A DNA stretch of 64,000 bases from Candidatus Schekmanbacteria bacterium RIFCSPLOWO2_02_FULL_38_14 (GCA_001790855.1 MGDH01000008.1:1-64000), one strand, 5' to 3'. Counted from the stretch's first letter, positions 1-9,740 are shown. Notes: generated by a model not told the origin, from the letters alone. Numbers and translations: made by a program.

Positions 1-2
1 AG

Positions 3-101
3 GCTATAAAAGCTGCAATAGATTCTATAGCAGGCAATTTAGAAATTAAAAGTTTTTTTGAAAAAAATAAAGGGATAAAAATAAAGAGAGTCTATGACTA
101 A
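3..101 (+). CDS. C-terminal end of a probable VapB-type antitoxin (cut by window edge)
   Basis: An open frame enters from the left edge and stops at TAA 99-101, giving about 32 residues that end in a charged tail (ending KIKRVYD). Its stop overlaps the ATG of the PIN toxin at 94 by 8 bases, the usual antitoxin-toxin coupling. The visible part is too short to assign an antitoxin family, so the role is inferred from position only. Confidence 0.45.
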   Translation, partial: AIKAAIDSIAGNLEIKSFFEKNKGIKIKRVYD

Positions 102-510
102 AAAAATATTGGATACAAATATTTATATAGATCTCTTTATAAACCCTGATTTGTATCAGGACATTTTTGTTTCTGAAGGACCTGTTTGTCTGTCATCTGT
201 AGTGGTAATGGAACTTCTGGCTGGCGCACATTCAAAAAATGAGAAAAATAAAATAAAAAATCTTATTGATTTATTAAAACGATTAGGAAGAGTCATTACT
301 CCTTCTGAAAGAGATTATGAGCAAGCAGGAGAAATACTTCTCAGGCTCCAAAGCCTAAAGGGATATGAGCTTAGGAAGTGTGATTCTATTTCTCATGATT
401 GTTTAGTTGCAGCATCTGCAAAAGGTATTGGTGCTATTGTTTATACGCAAAACAGGAAAGACTTTCAGGCAATACAAGATGTTTTTAATTTTAAAGTAGT
501 TTTCGTTTAA
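94..510 (+). CDS. vapC: VapC-like PIN-domain ribonuclease toxin
   Basis: A 138-residue PIN-domain protein, the normal length for VapC. PIN toxins are Mg-dependent RNases that cleave tRNA or rRNA and are neutralised by a cognate antitoxin. The acidic pocket is visible: D7 in the LDTNIYID opening, E40 in VVMELLAG, and an Asp in the SHDCLVAASA segment, followed by the typical C-terminal TQNRKDF. It overlaps the preceding frame, which probably encodes the antitoxin, so the two are translationally coupled. The catalytic residues are intact, so it could be active. The target cannot be told from sequence. Confidence 0.85.
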   Translation: MTKKILDTNIYIDLFINPDLYQDIFVSEGPVCLSSVVVMELLAGAHSKNEKNKIKNLIDLLKRLGRVITPSERDYEQAGEILLRLQSLKGYELRKCDSISHDCLVAASAKGIGAIVYTQNRKDFQAIQDVFNFKVVFV

Positions 511-840
511 TTATAAGTTATGGCATTAAAACCTTGAATTAATAAAAGGGTACCTCTCTTTTAAACTCTCCCTGAAAAATTATTATATCTAAACTAACGG
601 TTCCTGTTTGCAGACAGACAGTAAAATTATTTTTCCTGACAAAAAATCCCTCCGCCTGATAACTCCTGTTTTCTTAAATTGTTTTTACCATTACAGGTTT
701 TAGAAATTACGGTAATATTATTACATCTGCAAGAAAATCCTTTGTTTTTTGGAAGGAAGATAGTATATTGTTACCAGTAATGTAACTTTACATTCAGATA
801 TAAATTTGTTCAATATGTTAAAATAATTCAAAGGCATATT
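511..840. other. Intergenic region without a recognisable gene
   Basis: About 330 AT-rich bases with no supported ORF. The only structure noticed is a 7-base inverted repeat, AATGTAA-CT-TTACATT, at 779-794, some 46 bases upstream of the TTG start of the broken PIN gene. It could be an old toxin-antitoxin operator, but that is speculation. Confidence 0.5.
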
Positions 841-1315
841 TTGAAGAAGATAAAATATTATCTTGATACAACAATATTTAACTTCGTTTTTGTTGAAGAT
901 GAAGGTGATATAGAAAAACCGAGTATCACTAAGAAATTTTTCAATGACCTGCCTCAGATTGCTGAAGGAGTATATATCTCTGATGAGGTAATCAGAGAAA
1001 TTAGCAGGGCATCTGAACCAAGAAAATCCCAATTGGAAGAATTGGTAAGAAAAACTGATCCTCTATTCCTCGAAATTGATATAGAGGCAGAGGAATTAGC
1101 AGAACGTTATCTCAAAGAGGGAATCATCCCTGAACGGTATAAGTGATGCACTTCATATAGCTGTTGCTGTAGTAAATGAAATTGAGGTAATCGTCAGCTG
1201 GAATTTCGAGCATATAGTAAAACTAAAAACAAGAGTTATGGTTAATGGAGTAAATAGGTTATTGGGGTATCACGATATAGAAATTTGTACTCCTGAGGAG
1301 GTAGTAGAATTATGA
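841..1315 (+). pseudogene. Frameshifted PIN-domain gene
   Basis: The first frame (TTG start at 841) encodes a PIN-like N-terminus with KYYLDTTIFNFVF and reads to TGA 1144-1146. From about 1142 the next frame continues the same family without a gap: SDALHIAVAVVNEIEVIVSW, then NFEHIVKLKTR, then a conserved tail ending TPEEVVEL with TGA at 1313-1315. One extra base, or loss of two, near 1138-1143 explains the break. The intact protein would be about 157 residues, and its second catalytic Asp (SDALHIA) lies beyond the shift. The final TGA overlaps the ATG of the small gene at 1312. It could also be a sequencing or assembly error. Confidence 0.75.
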
Positions 1316-1497
1316 AGGATTTAAAAGGATTAAAAGAAATCCATGAGATAATGGAAAAGATTCATGATGAAGAGAAAGGATTGACTGCTGAGCAGAGGGT
1401 GAAAAAGATTAGAGAAGAATCTGATAAATTCATGAGGGAACGCAAACTAAATTTAAAGCGAGTCAAATCGAAAAAACTAAAACATATTGCGGTATAA
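1312..1497 (+). CDS. Small charged protein, probable partner of the PIN gene
   Basis: A 61-residue, Lys/Glu-rich, probably all-helical protein (MKDLKGLKEIHEIMEKIHDE...). Its ATG overlaps the TGA of the frameshifted PIN gene (ATGA), so both belong to one translational unit. I recall small ORFs of this kind behind such PIN genes and infer an antitoxin-like role, but no domain can be named. Because the toxin is broken, this may be an orphan antitoxin. Confidence 0.6.
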   Translation: MKDLKGLKEIHEIMEKIHDEEKGLTAEQRVKKIREESDKFMRERKLNLKRVKSKKLKHIAV

Positions 1498-1704
1498 TTA
1501 GTCCCTTTTTTAGAAAATGAAAAGAACTACAAGCATGCCACTTAGAATAATCGTGGAATCATAACACTGGATTCTGACTTTACTAATGGTCATCCCATTT
1601 TCTCCTTAACTTCTTGCTATAATAATATTTATCTTTGAATGGTACGCTTGTTGTTATTTCAAATAAAAGAGGTAATTAACTTGTACAGATACCATTAAAT
1701 TTCC

Positions 1705-1733
1705 TTGACGTGAGGGAGAAGTACAGTTAGATA
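1705..1733 (+). promoter_or_regulatory. Candidate sigma-70 promoter for cobO-ileS
   Basis: TTGACG at 1705-1710 (5 of 6 to consensus) is followed after 17 bases by TAGATA at 1728-1733 (weak -10). The cobO ATG lies 23 bases downstream. No cobalamin riboswitch is visible in the short leader. Confidence 0.4.
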
Positions 1734-1756
1734 AATAGAAAATTATTCAAATTTTT

Positions 1757-2296
1757 ATGAAAAAAGAAAAGTTAACACGGGGTCTTATTCAGGTTTATAC
1801 CGGCAATGGCAAGGGAAAGACAACAGCTGCCTTTGGACTTGCTTTGCGGGCTGCGGGCAGGGGACTGAGGGTCTTCATTCTCCAGTTCATGAAGGGAGGA
1901 GATTATGGAGAGGTCAAGGCGGTAAAATTACTTAAGCCTTACATAACTATAAAGAAGACAGGGCTTTGTACTTTTGTTAACAAGAATAATCCAACAAGGA
2001 AAGATATAAAACTTGCAGGAGAGGGATTGAAAACTGCTTTAAAGACAATTGAAGATGGAAAATACGATGTGGTTATTCTTGATGAAATTATCTGTGCTGT
2101 TGACTTTAAGCTTCTGGATTTGAAAAAGGTACTGAATCTGCTTGAAAAGAAACCTCCTTTTGTTGAGCTGATTTTGACAGGAAGGAATGCGCCAAAGGAG
2201 ATAATGGATATGGCAGACCTTGTTACAGAGATGAAAGAGATTAAGCATTATTACAGGAATCTTAAGATTGGAGCAAGAAAAGGAATAGAGTTATAA
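1757..2296 (+). CDS. cobO: Cob(I)yrinic acid a,c-diamide / corrinoid adenosyltransferase
   Basis: A 179-residue BtuR/CobO/CobP-family enzyme that transfers the adenosyl group of ATP to the cobalt of a reduced corrinoid. The P-loop GNGKGKTTAAFG lies near residues 16-27, the Walker-B-like VVILDEI near 104-110, and the C-terminal segment LTGRNAPKEIMDMADLVTEM is diagnostic of the family. Length is normal for CobO. It lies 3 bases upstream of ileS and is surely cotranscribed with it. No other cobalamin genes are present, so it may serve corrinoid salvage or repair. The start at 1757 has no clear Shine-Dalgarno sequence. Confidence 0.93.
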   Translation: MKKEKLTRGLIQVYTGNGKGKTTAAFGLALRAAGRGLRVFILQFMKGGDYGEVKAVKLLKPYITIKKTGLCTFVNKNNPTRKDIKLAGEGLKTALKTIEDGKYDVVILDEIICAVDFKLLDLKKVLNLLEKKPPFVELILTGRNAPKEIMDMADLVTEMKEIKHYYRNLKIGARKGIEL

Positions 2297-2299
2297 GAA

Positions 2300-5092
2300 A
2301 TGGAAAAAATTGATTACAAGAACACTTTAAATCTTCCAAATACCTCCTTCCCGATGAAGGCTAATCTTGCACAGAAAGAGCCAGATTTTCTTGCAAGATG
2401 GGATAAAAATAAGATTTATACAAAGCTGCGGCAAAAATATTCCGGCACCAAGAAATATATTCTTCACGATGGTCCCCCTTATGCAAACGGGCATATCCAT
2501 ATAGGAACAGCTCTGAATAAAATTCTTAAGGATATTGTTGTGAAGATTAAGGCTATGGAAGGTTATGATGCAGTATATGTGCCTGGATGGGACTGTCACG
2601 GGCTTCCAATTGAGCACGAGGTGGACAAAAGCCTCGGGAAAAAGAAAGCCTCACTCTCTGTGGTTGAGATTAGAAAGATGTGCCAGGAATACGCAATGAG
2701 GTTTGTTAATATACAGAGGGAGGAGTTTAAGAGGCTCGGAATACTTGCAGACTGGGAAAATCCCTACCTTACGATGTCTCCTGAATATGGTGCGGCAATT
2801 ATCAGGGAGCTGGGAAAGTTTTTTCAAAACGGAGGCGTATATCGCGGCAAGAAGCCAATCTACTGGTGTGCTTCCTGCAAGACCGCTCTCGCAGAGGCAG
2901 AGGTTGAGTATGAGGAGCATACCTCGCTTTCGGTTTATGTAAAATTCCCTGTTGTGAAGGAAAAGAGCGGAGTCTTAAAGAATATTAAAAAGGATAAAAT
3001 CGATTTCCTCATCTGGACGACGACTCCATGGACACTGCCTGCAAACCTTGCAATATGCCTTCATCCTGATTTTATCTATTCAGCAATTGAAGTCAGCGGA
3101 GAGGTGATGGTTGTTGCCAGGGAACTTGTAAAGGATGTAGTGAGAAAAATGGGGAAAATAGACTATCATACTCTCGGTGAATACAAGGGGACAGAACTTG
3201 AAGGGATAAGGTGCCAGCATCCTCTGTACAAAAGAGAGTCTGTTGTAATTTTTGGTGAACATGTGAACCTTGAGCAGGGAACAGGATGTGTCCATACTGC
3301 TCCGGGGCACGGCGCAGAGGACTACGATATGGGACTGAAGTACGGGCTTGAAATCTACAACCCTGTTGATGATGAGGGAAAATTTACAAAAGATATAGAA
3401 GAGTTTGCAGGGATGAAGGTTTTTGAGGCAAACTTTCTGATAAAGGATAAGCTCAGGGAGCTTGGTTCCCTGATATTTGAAGAAAAAATCAAACATTCCT
3501 ATCCCCATTGCTGGAGATGCAAAAACCCGGTAATTTTCCGCGCTACGGAGCAGTGGTTTATTTCCATGGAAACCAATGGCCTCAGGAAAAAAGCCCTCAG
3601 TGAAATCAGGAAAGTAAAATGGATTCCGCCATGGGGTGAAAACAGAATTACAGGAATGATTGAGAACCGTCCGGACTGGTGTATCTCAAGGCAGAGGTCG
3701 TGGGGGGTTCCGATAACAGTGTTTTACTGCACCTCATGCAATGAGATTCTTGCAAGCGGAGAGGTTTTTGAAGCAGTTGCAAGGGTTGTTGAAAGGGAGG
3801 GAACAGGGGCTTGGTTTTCAAAAGAGGCTCAGGAGATTTTACCGCAGAATGTTTCCTGTAAAAAATGCAACGGAAAAAGCTTCAGAAAGGAAACGGATAT
3901 TCTTGATGTCTGGTTTGATTCAGGGACAAGCCACGAGGCGGTTCTTGCAAAAAGAAAAGAACTTTCCTTGCCTGCTGATATGTACCTTGAGGGAAGCGAC
4001 CAGCACAGGGGATGGTTTAACAGCTCTCTTCTTATTGCTGTAGCAAATCGTGGCGCATCTCCGTTTAACGCAGTTCTGACACACGGCTATGTGGTTGATG
4101 GCGCCGGAAAAAAGATGTCAAAATCTGCCGGCAATGTTATTGCTCCTCAGGAGATAATAAAGAAATACGGCGCAGAGATTTTAAGACTATGGGCATCTTC
4201 TGTTGACTACAGGGATGATATAAGAATATCAAATGAAATCATAGAAAGGTTGTCAGAGGCATATCGTAAAATCAGAAATACCTTTAAATACCTGCTGGGA
4301 AACCTTTATGATTTTGATTTTAAAAAAAACAGGGTCTCCTGCAGTGAAATGGAGGAGATTGACAGATGGGCACTCCATCACCTCCAGAAATTAATAGAAC
4401 GGGTGAGAAGCGCCTTTGATGAATTTGAGTTCCATGTATTTTTCCATATGTTCCATAATTTCTGCTCTGTCCATATGAGCTCCTTCTACCTTGATATAAT
4501 AAAGGACAGGCTTTACACATCAAAACCTGATTCAAGGGAGAGACGCTCTGCGCAGACAGCCCTTTATTTAATCCTTGACTCAATGGTCAGGCTTATGGCT
4601 CCAATCCTTTCCTTTACCGCAGAAGAAATCTGGGGATATCTTCCGGGCAACTCAATGAGGGAAGAGAGCGTTCATCTTTCTCTTTTCCCTGAGGTTAAGA
4701 ATGAATATGTTGACCAAGAGCTGGCAGCAAGATGGGAGAATATAATCCTTTTGAGGGAAGAAGCAGCAAAAAAACTTGAAACGGCAAGAAGGGAGAAACT
4801 CATAGGTCACTCGCTTGACGCACTGGTTGAGATAAAGGGAAAAGGGAAAAACTTTCAGTTCTTCAAAACTTACCAAAACCAGCTTCACACAATCTTCATA
4901 GTGTCGCAGGTTATTTTAAAGGAAGAGGATGTTGATGAAGACTCCTTTGAGAATGAAGCCCTGAGGGGTTTGAAAATCTCTGTTTCGAGGGCAAAAGGGG
5001 AAAAGTGCGACAGGTGCTGGATGTACAGCGAAAGCATTGGCGAAAAAAGAGAGCATCCAACAGTATGTTCAAGGTGTGGCGGGAATCTGTGA
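2300..5092 (+). CDS. ileS: Isoleucyl-tRNA synthetase
   Basis: A 930-residue class I aminoacyl-tRNA synthetase that charges tRNA-Ile in the cytoplasm. The HIGH-type signature sits in [11 protein letters not shown] (HIHIG at residues 65-69) and KMSKS is exact at 605-609. The editing (CP1) domain contains [10 protein letters not shown] and [12 protein letters not shown]. The C-terminus keeps a zinc-finger module with CDRCW and CSRC pairs, as in the bacterial-type enzyme. Full length and intact. It starts 3 bases after cobO and converges with lptD, leaving 27 bases between stops and no obvious terminator hairpin. Confidence 0.98.
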   Translation: MEKIDYKNTLNLPNTSFPMKANLAQKEPDFLARWDKNKIYTKLRQKYSGTKKYILHDGPPYANGHIHIGTALNKILKDIVVKIKAMEGYDAVYVPGWDCHGLPIEHEVDKSLGKKKASLSVVEIRKMCQEYAMRFVNIQREEFKRLGILADWENPYLTMSPEYGAAIIRELGKFFQNGGVYRGKKPIYWCASCKTALAEAEVEYEEHTSLSVYVKFPVVKEKSGVLKNIKKDKIDFLIWTTTPWTLPANLAICLHPDFIYSAIEVSGEVMVVARELVKDVVRKMGKIDYHTLGEYKGTELEGIRCQHPLYKRESVVIFGEHVNLEQGTGCVHTAPGHGAEDYDMGLKYGLEIYNPVDDEGKFTKDIEEFAGMKVFEANFLIKDKLRELGSLIFEEKIKHSYPHCWRCKNPVIFRATEQWFISMETNGLRKKALSEIRKVKWIPPWGENRITGMIENRPDWCISRQRSWGVPITVFYCTSCNEILASGEVFEAVARVVEREGTGAWFSKEAQEILPQNVSCKKCNGKSFRKETDILDVWFDSGTSHEAVLAKRKELSLPADMYLEGSDQHRGWFNSSLLIAVANRGASPFNAVLTHGYVVDGAGKKMSKSAGNVIAPQEIIKKYGAEILRLWASSVDYRDDIRISNEIIERLSEAYRKIRNTFKYLLGNLYDFDFKKNRVSCSEMEEIDRWALHHLQKLIERVRSAFDEFEFHVFFHMFHNFCSVHMSSFYLDIIKDRLYTSKPDSRERRSAQTALYLILDSMVRLMAPILSFTAEEIWGYLPGNSMREESVHLSLFPEVKNEYVDQELAARWENIILLREEAAKKLETARREKLIGHSLDALVEIKGKGKNFQFFKTYQNQLHTIFIVSQVILKEEDVDEDSFENEALRGLKISVSRAKGEKCDRCWMYSESIGEKREHPTVCSRCGGNL

Positions 5093-5119
5093 TAAAATTT
5101 CAAGTTTCCGGACTGAATT

Positions 5120-7651
5120 TTACAAACTCAGCGGTCCGATTGCTCCGAGGCTTTCAAGCTCTATTACAAGCCAGAAGAACTGGTCATTTCTTATTTCATC
5201 ATCAAAAGTCATCTTGGAATGTCCTTCCCTGAAATATTCTCTTACTCCATAGAGCGCTTCAACTGACCAGCACTGGCTTGAATATTTTGTGCGAATGGCA
5301 AATTCACGCTGGCTCAGGCTGAAGAGGTCACTGTCAAGAGATTGTTCTGAGGAATAGAACCTTCCGAGGTATCCAAGCTCCCAGCCGTTTGGAATGTTAA
5401 GGTCAAGCTTCAAGGTGGTGAAGGTATTACGAAGAGGAGTCTGGATTCTGGATGACGGGTTATAATCCGGTTCATACCAGTCAAGAGCCTGGTTTTTTTC
5501 AGGGTCTGTCCATCGCATGGAAAGTGAGGCATTAAGTTTTGTTCTGAAAAATTCACGCTCAAAGTTGATATTTCCTATAAATCTGTCAAGGGCTCCGTCA
5601 GTGGGGTCAAAGAAGGAGTTAAGGTTAAATACAAGATATTTATATGGATAGAGCTCCAAATCAAAGTTTAGATCAGAAAAGGCTTTTTTCTGCACATCAA
5701 CCCTGCTCTGACTGAGGATTTTGTTGCCAAAACGCCCCTCTCTTACAATTCTGTCCCTTGTACTTTTTTTATCCTTCATAAAGTCATAATACTGGCTTAT
5801 CTTAATGGTTGCTACCTCCCTTGCTGTTTCATTTCCATTTCCGGCATCTTTGAATTTTGCATAAAAACGGTTGGTGATTGAGTAGGAAAGAAACTCTCTC
5901 CCCTTAATATAATCCAGAGAATCTGTCTGTATTATAGTGCTCTGGTCAACGCTTGGAATATACTGATATTCAACAACAGGTTCAATTACGTGCTTTAGTT
6001 TGCTGATATCCAGAAAATTAAATCCAAGGGTTTTATAAATTCTCGGGGCATCAAACCTTAAGGAGAAGTCAAAAAGTTCTCTTGATAATGCCGAGTCCCC
6101 GCTGAAATCTGTTCTCTTGCCTGTACTGTCGGCTTTACCCTGAAATTCCTCGCTCCTGTTCCTGCTCGACTGAAGCCTGTGGGTATAATAGGTTTCTCTT
6201 ATCCCTATTGCTGGGGTAAGGGTCATAAAATTTTTATAACTTAAAGGCAGTAAGATGCTGGGGTGTATATCCAGTCTTTCGGTAATAAATGAGTTTTTTG
6301 TATCACCGTCAAAGGTGTAGTCATTTGTATCTTTACTGCTTTTTAATGACGCAAAGGAAGCTTCAAGGTGAAACTGAAAAGGCATTAGTTCCGAGAGTTT
6401 TTCAAAGTCTTTGAAAATACCGTTTCTGCCAAAAACAGGCTGGGCAATGCTTATGAATTTCAGTTCAGGAAGATGCTGGTATATGCTTTCAATACTTGCT
6501 TCTCTTGAACCTTCTGGGTCTACTGCCTGCGACTTGATTCTGTCCTCATAGCCGCTTATGTTTAAAAGAAAGGCATTTTTCTCCCATGTTTTTGTAAGCG
6601 AAAAATAAGAATCAGACTTAATATCAGACTGTTTTGTTCTTTCTTCAAATGTTTCCTTAAAATCCCTGTTAAAGTTTTCATCGCTTCTTAAATCAACCTT
6701 TAAAATCATTCTCAGGTTTTCAGGAAAACTTTGCTGGTGGAAGGCAAAGAAATTCCACCTTGCTTTTTTTCCTGTTGTTCCGCTTTCATTACTGTAACCT
6801 GATCGGGTATCTATTATATATCCATTGACAGCGCCTGAACTTTCCTCGTCAATTACATACCTGAAGTTTCCCTCTGCGCCTACTCCTCTTTTTCCCTGAT
6901 AGTCGATATTGAAGGTTGCATCAGCATAATCAGTCAGCGCCCAGAAGAATGGCTGGTACCAGCGGAATCCGTTTCTTGTGCTGGAACCGATTTTTGGAAA
7001 TAAAAGTCCGGTAGCGCGTTTGGTTTTTATTGGTACAAGGAGATGGGGGAAATAGAATACCGGAACTTTTTTTATTGCAAATGAAGCATCCTTGGCATGA
7101 AGCATTCCTTCTACTTCTGCTGTTGCCTCTGAGGTTTTAATAGACCATTCAGGGACCGGCTTCTGACAGGCTGTGTAATATCCGTTTATAATTTTATATT
7201 TATCAACTCCGAGCCTTCTTATCTCAACCCCTGTGAGGTAATAGGTTGGCTCAAGAAATAATTCACCATTATAGATTACCCCAATCTGTGTTTTGATGTT
7301 AAGGTCCATAGATTCACAGAAAAGCACTGATGAGCCATCTTCGACAACCACATTGCCTGTCGCTTTTACGTTTCCTGTTTCAAGGTTATATTCAGCCCTG
7401 TCTGCCTGAAGGCTCATGCCGCGGTACTGTATGTCCACTGAGCCTTCACCTATAAGGAGGTTCTCATCTTTTCTGTAATCTAAATTCTCAGCGTAAAAAT
7501 CAACCGGTATGGTATCATCTTTGCCCATTGCTTTTATTCTGTCAGAAATCTTTTCTGAAGCGAAATCAGCTGTCTTTTCTGCAAAAGAAATGACAGTGAG
7601 GCTTTTCAGAATCAGAAGCATTAAAAATATGTAAAGGAAATTTTTTCTCAT
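5120..7651 (-). CDS. lptD: LPS-assembly outer-membrane protein LptD
   Basis: An 843-residue outer-membrane protein that inserts lipopolysaccharide into the outer leaflet, normally with the lipoprotein LptE. It has an N-terminal signal peptide (about residues 1-24, MRKNFLYIFLMLLIL core) and an LptA/OstA-like periplasmic domain (about 45-150, with AENLDYRKDENLLIGEGSV and RADRAEY-like beta-jellyroll repeats). A long LptD barrel follows, with the family segment VPVFYFPHLLVPIKTKRATG near 190-210 and an aromatic-ending strand-rich C-terminus. It lies 12 bases downstream of folC on the same strand. Its presence implies an LPS-bearing outer membrane. No lptE was recognised in the window. Confidence 0.95.
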   Translation of the reverse strand: MRKNFLYIFLMLLILKSLTVISFAEKTADFASEKISDRIKAMGKDDTIPVDFYAENLDYRKDENLLIGEGSVDIQYRGMSLQADRAEYNLETGNVKATGNVVVEDGSSVLFCESMDLNIKTQIGVIYNGELFLEPTYYLTGVEIRRLGVDKYKIINGYYTACQKPVPEWSIKTSEATAEVEGMLHAKDASFAIKKVPVFYFPHLLVPIKTKRATGLLFPKIGSSTRNGFRWYQPFFWALTDYADATFNIDYQGKRGVGAEGNFRYVIDEESSGAVNGYIIDTRSGYSNESGTTGKKARWNFFAFHQQSFPENLRMILKVDLRSDENFNRDFKETFEERTKQSDIKSDSYFSLTKTWEKNAFLLNISGYEDRIKSQAVDPEGSREASIESIYQHLPELKFISIAQPVFGRNGIFKDFEKLSELMPFQFHLEASFASLKSSKDTNDYTFDGDTKNSFITERLDIHPSILLPLSYKNFMTLTPAIGIRETYYTHRLQSSRNRSEEFQGKADSTGKRTDFSGDSALSRELFDFSLRFDAPRIYKTLGFNFLDISKLKHVIEPVVEYQYIPSVDQSTIIQTDSLDYIKGREFLSYSITNRFYAKFKDAGNGNETAREVATIKISQYYDFMKDKKSTRDRIVREGRFGNKILSQSRVDVQKKAFSDLNFDLELYPYKYLVFNLNSFFDPTDGALDRFIGNINFEREFFRTKLNASLSMRWTDPEKNQALDWYEPDYNPSSRIQTPLRNTFTTLKLDLNIPNGWELGYLGRFYSSEQSLDSDLFSLSQREFAIRTKYSSQCWSVEALYGVREYFREGHSKMTFDDEIRNDQFFWLVIELESLGAIGPLSL

Positions 7652-7663
7652 AAACCCTTTTCT

Positions 7664-8998
7664 TTAGCGTCCTAAATAAAAATACCCCTCTTTGCTCTCC
7701 TTATAGTTTTTCCGGTTGCTGTTTTCTTTTTTTTCAAATTTTTTAAGAATATCAGCAACAAGAAAAGTAGAACCGGTAACGCAGATTAAGTCATTTTTTT
7801 CTGAAAGTTTTTGAGCGAGTTCCAGCGCTTTTACCGGGTTTGCCATTGCTATTACCCTGTTATCATCAGCGAAAAAAGTTTCTTTTATCTTTTCAGGGTC
7901 AAGTGAGCGCGGATGGTCAGGTTTTGAAAGAATTATGTTTTTTGCCAGAGGCTTCAGGGTTTTTAATATTTCAGCATAGTTTTTGTCAGACAGGGCAGCG
8001 TAGACAAAATTAACAGGCATATCTTTCAGGGCATCACTTTTCAGAAATTCACAAAGCTGCAGAATTCCTGAGATGTTATGGGCACAGTCAAAAAGCATTT
8101 TTCCGGGGCTTTGGATAAATTCAAGCCTTCCGCGCCAAATTACATTTTTCAATCCTTCTCTGATATTCTGCCTGTTGACTTTATATCTCAACTCGGAAAG
8201 CTTCAGGGCTGCAAATACAGCAAGGCTTGCATTCTTTGCCTGATGTTTTCCGCACAGAGGAGTTTTAATATTTTTGAAATCTGCAAGTGGAGAGGTGAAG
8301 TCAAAGGATGTTCCATGGAAATCTGTATTTACTGATGAAAAGGAAAAATCTTTTCCGGATAAAAAGATTTTTGACTTTCTATCATCACAAATTTTTTTAA
8401 AAAGATTTTGAATATCATCAGATTCCTCAGAAGCGATTAGTGTTCCACAGGGCTTGATTATCCCTGCTTTTTCAATTGCAATTTCTTCCAGGGTTTTTCC
8501 AAGGTATTCAGTATGGTCAAGCCCAATATTTGTGATTACTGACAGCAGGGGGTTTGCCACATTTGTTGCATCAAGCCTTCCGCCCATTCCCACTTCAAGG
8601 ACCGCAATGTCAACCTCTTCCTGCGAGAAATATATTAATGCAACTGCTGTGATGAATTCAAAAAAAGAAAGAGGCTCAGGCAGATTTTTTTTAAGACCGT
8701 CAACAAGATTATCCAGTTTCTGGCGGCTTATTTTTTCGCCATTTATCGTGATTCTTTCACGCAGGTCAAAGAGATGAGGCGATGTGTAGAGACCTATTTT
8801 ATATCCTGATTGCCTGAGAATGCCTGCAAGCATTGAAACTGTTGACCCCTTGCCGTTTGTGCCTGCAACAAGGACAGAATCAAAACTGTCCTGAGGGTTT
8901 CCATATACAGAAAGGCTTTTCTTTATGGACGCTAAATCAAGCCTTATTCCCATTTTCCCAAGGCTGTAGAGATATTGTATAGTGTCATCTTTCTTCAT
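7664..8998 (-). CDS. folC: Bifunctional folylpolyglutamate / dihydrofolate synthase
   Basis: A 444-residue Mur-ligase-family enzyme that adds glutamate to dihydropteroate and to folates. The ATP-binding loop VAGTNGKGSTVSML is near residues 43-56. The family signatures HTEYLGKTLEEIAIEKAGIIK (near 160-180) and FDCAHN (near 300) are present, as is the C-terminal ligase domain with KPDHPRSLDPEKI. Length is typical. Transcription probably starts just upstream at the TTGACA/TATAAT pair of 9011-9037, so the mRNA would have a very short leader, and no Shine-Dalgarno sequence precedes the ATG. It forms an operon with lptD. Confidence 0.95.
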   Translation of the reverse strand: MKKDDTIQYLYSLGKMGIRLDLASIKKSLSVYGNPQDSFDSVLVAGTNGKGSTVSMLAGILRQSGYKIGLYTSPHLFDLRERITINGEKISRQKLDNLVDGLKKNLPEPLSFFEFITAVALIYFSQEEVDIAVLEVGMGGRLDATNVANPLLSVITNIGLDHTEYLGKTLEEIAIEKAGIIKPCGTLIASEESDDIQNLFKKICDDRKSKIFLSGKDFSFSSVNTDFHGTSFDFTSPLADFKNIKTPLCGKHQAKNASLAVFAALKLSELRYKVNRQNIREGLKNVIWRGRLEFIQSPGKMLFDCAHNISGILQLCEFLKSDALKDMPVNFVYAALSDKNYAEILKTLKPLAKNIILSKPDHPRSLDPEKIKETFFADDNRVIAMANPVKALELAQKLSEKNDLICVTGSTFLVADILKKFEKKENSNRKNYKESKEGYFYLGR

Positions 8999-9010
8999 AG
9001 TTTATAGAAA

Positions 9011-9037
9011 ATTATATGAATTGATATTGGTTGTCAA
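9011..9037 (-). promoter_or_regulatory. Promoter candidate for folC-lptD
   Basis: On the minus strand, perfect TTGACA (9037-9032) and perfect TATAAT (9016-9011) are separated by 15 bases, shorter than the optimal 17. The -10 ends only 12 bases from the folC ATG, predicting a leader of about 6 nucleotides. Confidence 0.55.
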
Positions 9038-9129
9038 ACTTAAACTTTAGCATAAAAGACTGCTTCCTTTTTAATTAAATAGATGATATTATAAAACATC
9101 CATGAGCACAGATTTAACTTTTATTACAA

Positions 9130-9243
9130 ATGAGAAAGACAAAAGTTCACAACTATGAAAAACAAATTAACCAGATGGTTTATAAGCTTTATGGCTTAAC
9201 AGAGGAAGAAATTAAAATTGTAGAGAATTTTGGTAATAAATAA
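9130..9243 (+). pseudogene. C-terminal stub of an N6-adenine DNA methylase
   Basis: A 37-residue frame ending in YGLTEEEIKIVENFG, preceded by INQMVYKL. This matches the characteristic C-terminal tail of Eco57I/TaqI-like restriction-modification methylases (VYxLYGLTEEEIxIVE). Stops close the frame upstream and no methylase body is present, so this is a relic. It directly precedes a helicase relic, consistent with decay of a restriction or defence locus. Assignment rests on the tail motif only. Confidence 0.5.
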
Positions 9244-9246
9244 ACT

Positions 9247-9405
9247 ATGGAATACACACCTGAACAATTAGATATTTTAAAACATGACCCTGAAAAACAT
9301 GCTTGTATTTTAACAGGTCCAGGAACAGGAAAAAGTTTTACAATTATTAGTTATATTGGCAAAGTCCGCGAGCAACACAAAGATAAAAATATAAGACTTC
9401 TATAA
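9247..9405 (+). pseudogene. N-terminal stub of a UvrD/Rep-type (SF1) helicase
   Basis: A 52-residue frame from ATG 9247 to TAA 9403-9405. It begins MEYTPEQLDILKHDPEKHA and contains a perfect Walker A, LTGPGTGKSFTIISYI, as in the UvrD-like ATPase N-terminus. The frame ends abruptly after about 50 residues and no other helicase motifs follow, so the rest is deleted. It starts 3 bases after the methylase stub. Confidence 0.6.
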
Positions 9406-9740
9406 GAAAAAGGGGACGGTTCTCTTTTTATTTTGAGCGAGTATAAATATCTTACTTTGCACCATGCTAAACTTAACTGTAACTGATAGAGCAGGTGCAG
9501 GTTAAAGTAATTTAAAAGGGGAATTAGGTGACGTTGGTGCAGAGAGTGCATTCATTTCTAAGTCCCTTTAATATTTCATCGCAGGATTTATCCACTCCTC
9601 CTGAAGAGGCTATTCTGTTAATGCAGGAAGTTGTTACGCCGAGATAGCGTGCATCGCAAAAGCTTTCTCATTGCATCTGACTGCGAGCATCGCTCAGGCA
9701 GGTCTGACTGCGGTAACTTTCCGGCACTAAGTCCCATCAC
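9406..9740. repeat. REP-like / transposon-scar sequence without a gene
   Basis: Directly after the helicase stub comes AAAAAGGGGACGGTTCTC, a sequence type I associate with REP-associated (Y1) transposase loci. At 9626-9724 an imperfect inverted repeat (GGAAGTTGTTACGC against GCGGTAACTTTCC) encloses two direct copies of TCTGACTGCG. No transposase gene remains. I read the stretch as repeat debris. The two parts may be unrelated. Confidence 0.35.

Noticed and set aside
1680-1756. Cobalamin riboswitch upstream of cobO
   Set aside because: The leader is short and lacks a B12-box-like sequence.
3080-3508. Antisense open frame inside ileS
   Set aside because: Lies wholly in the editing domain of ileS and shows no family features.
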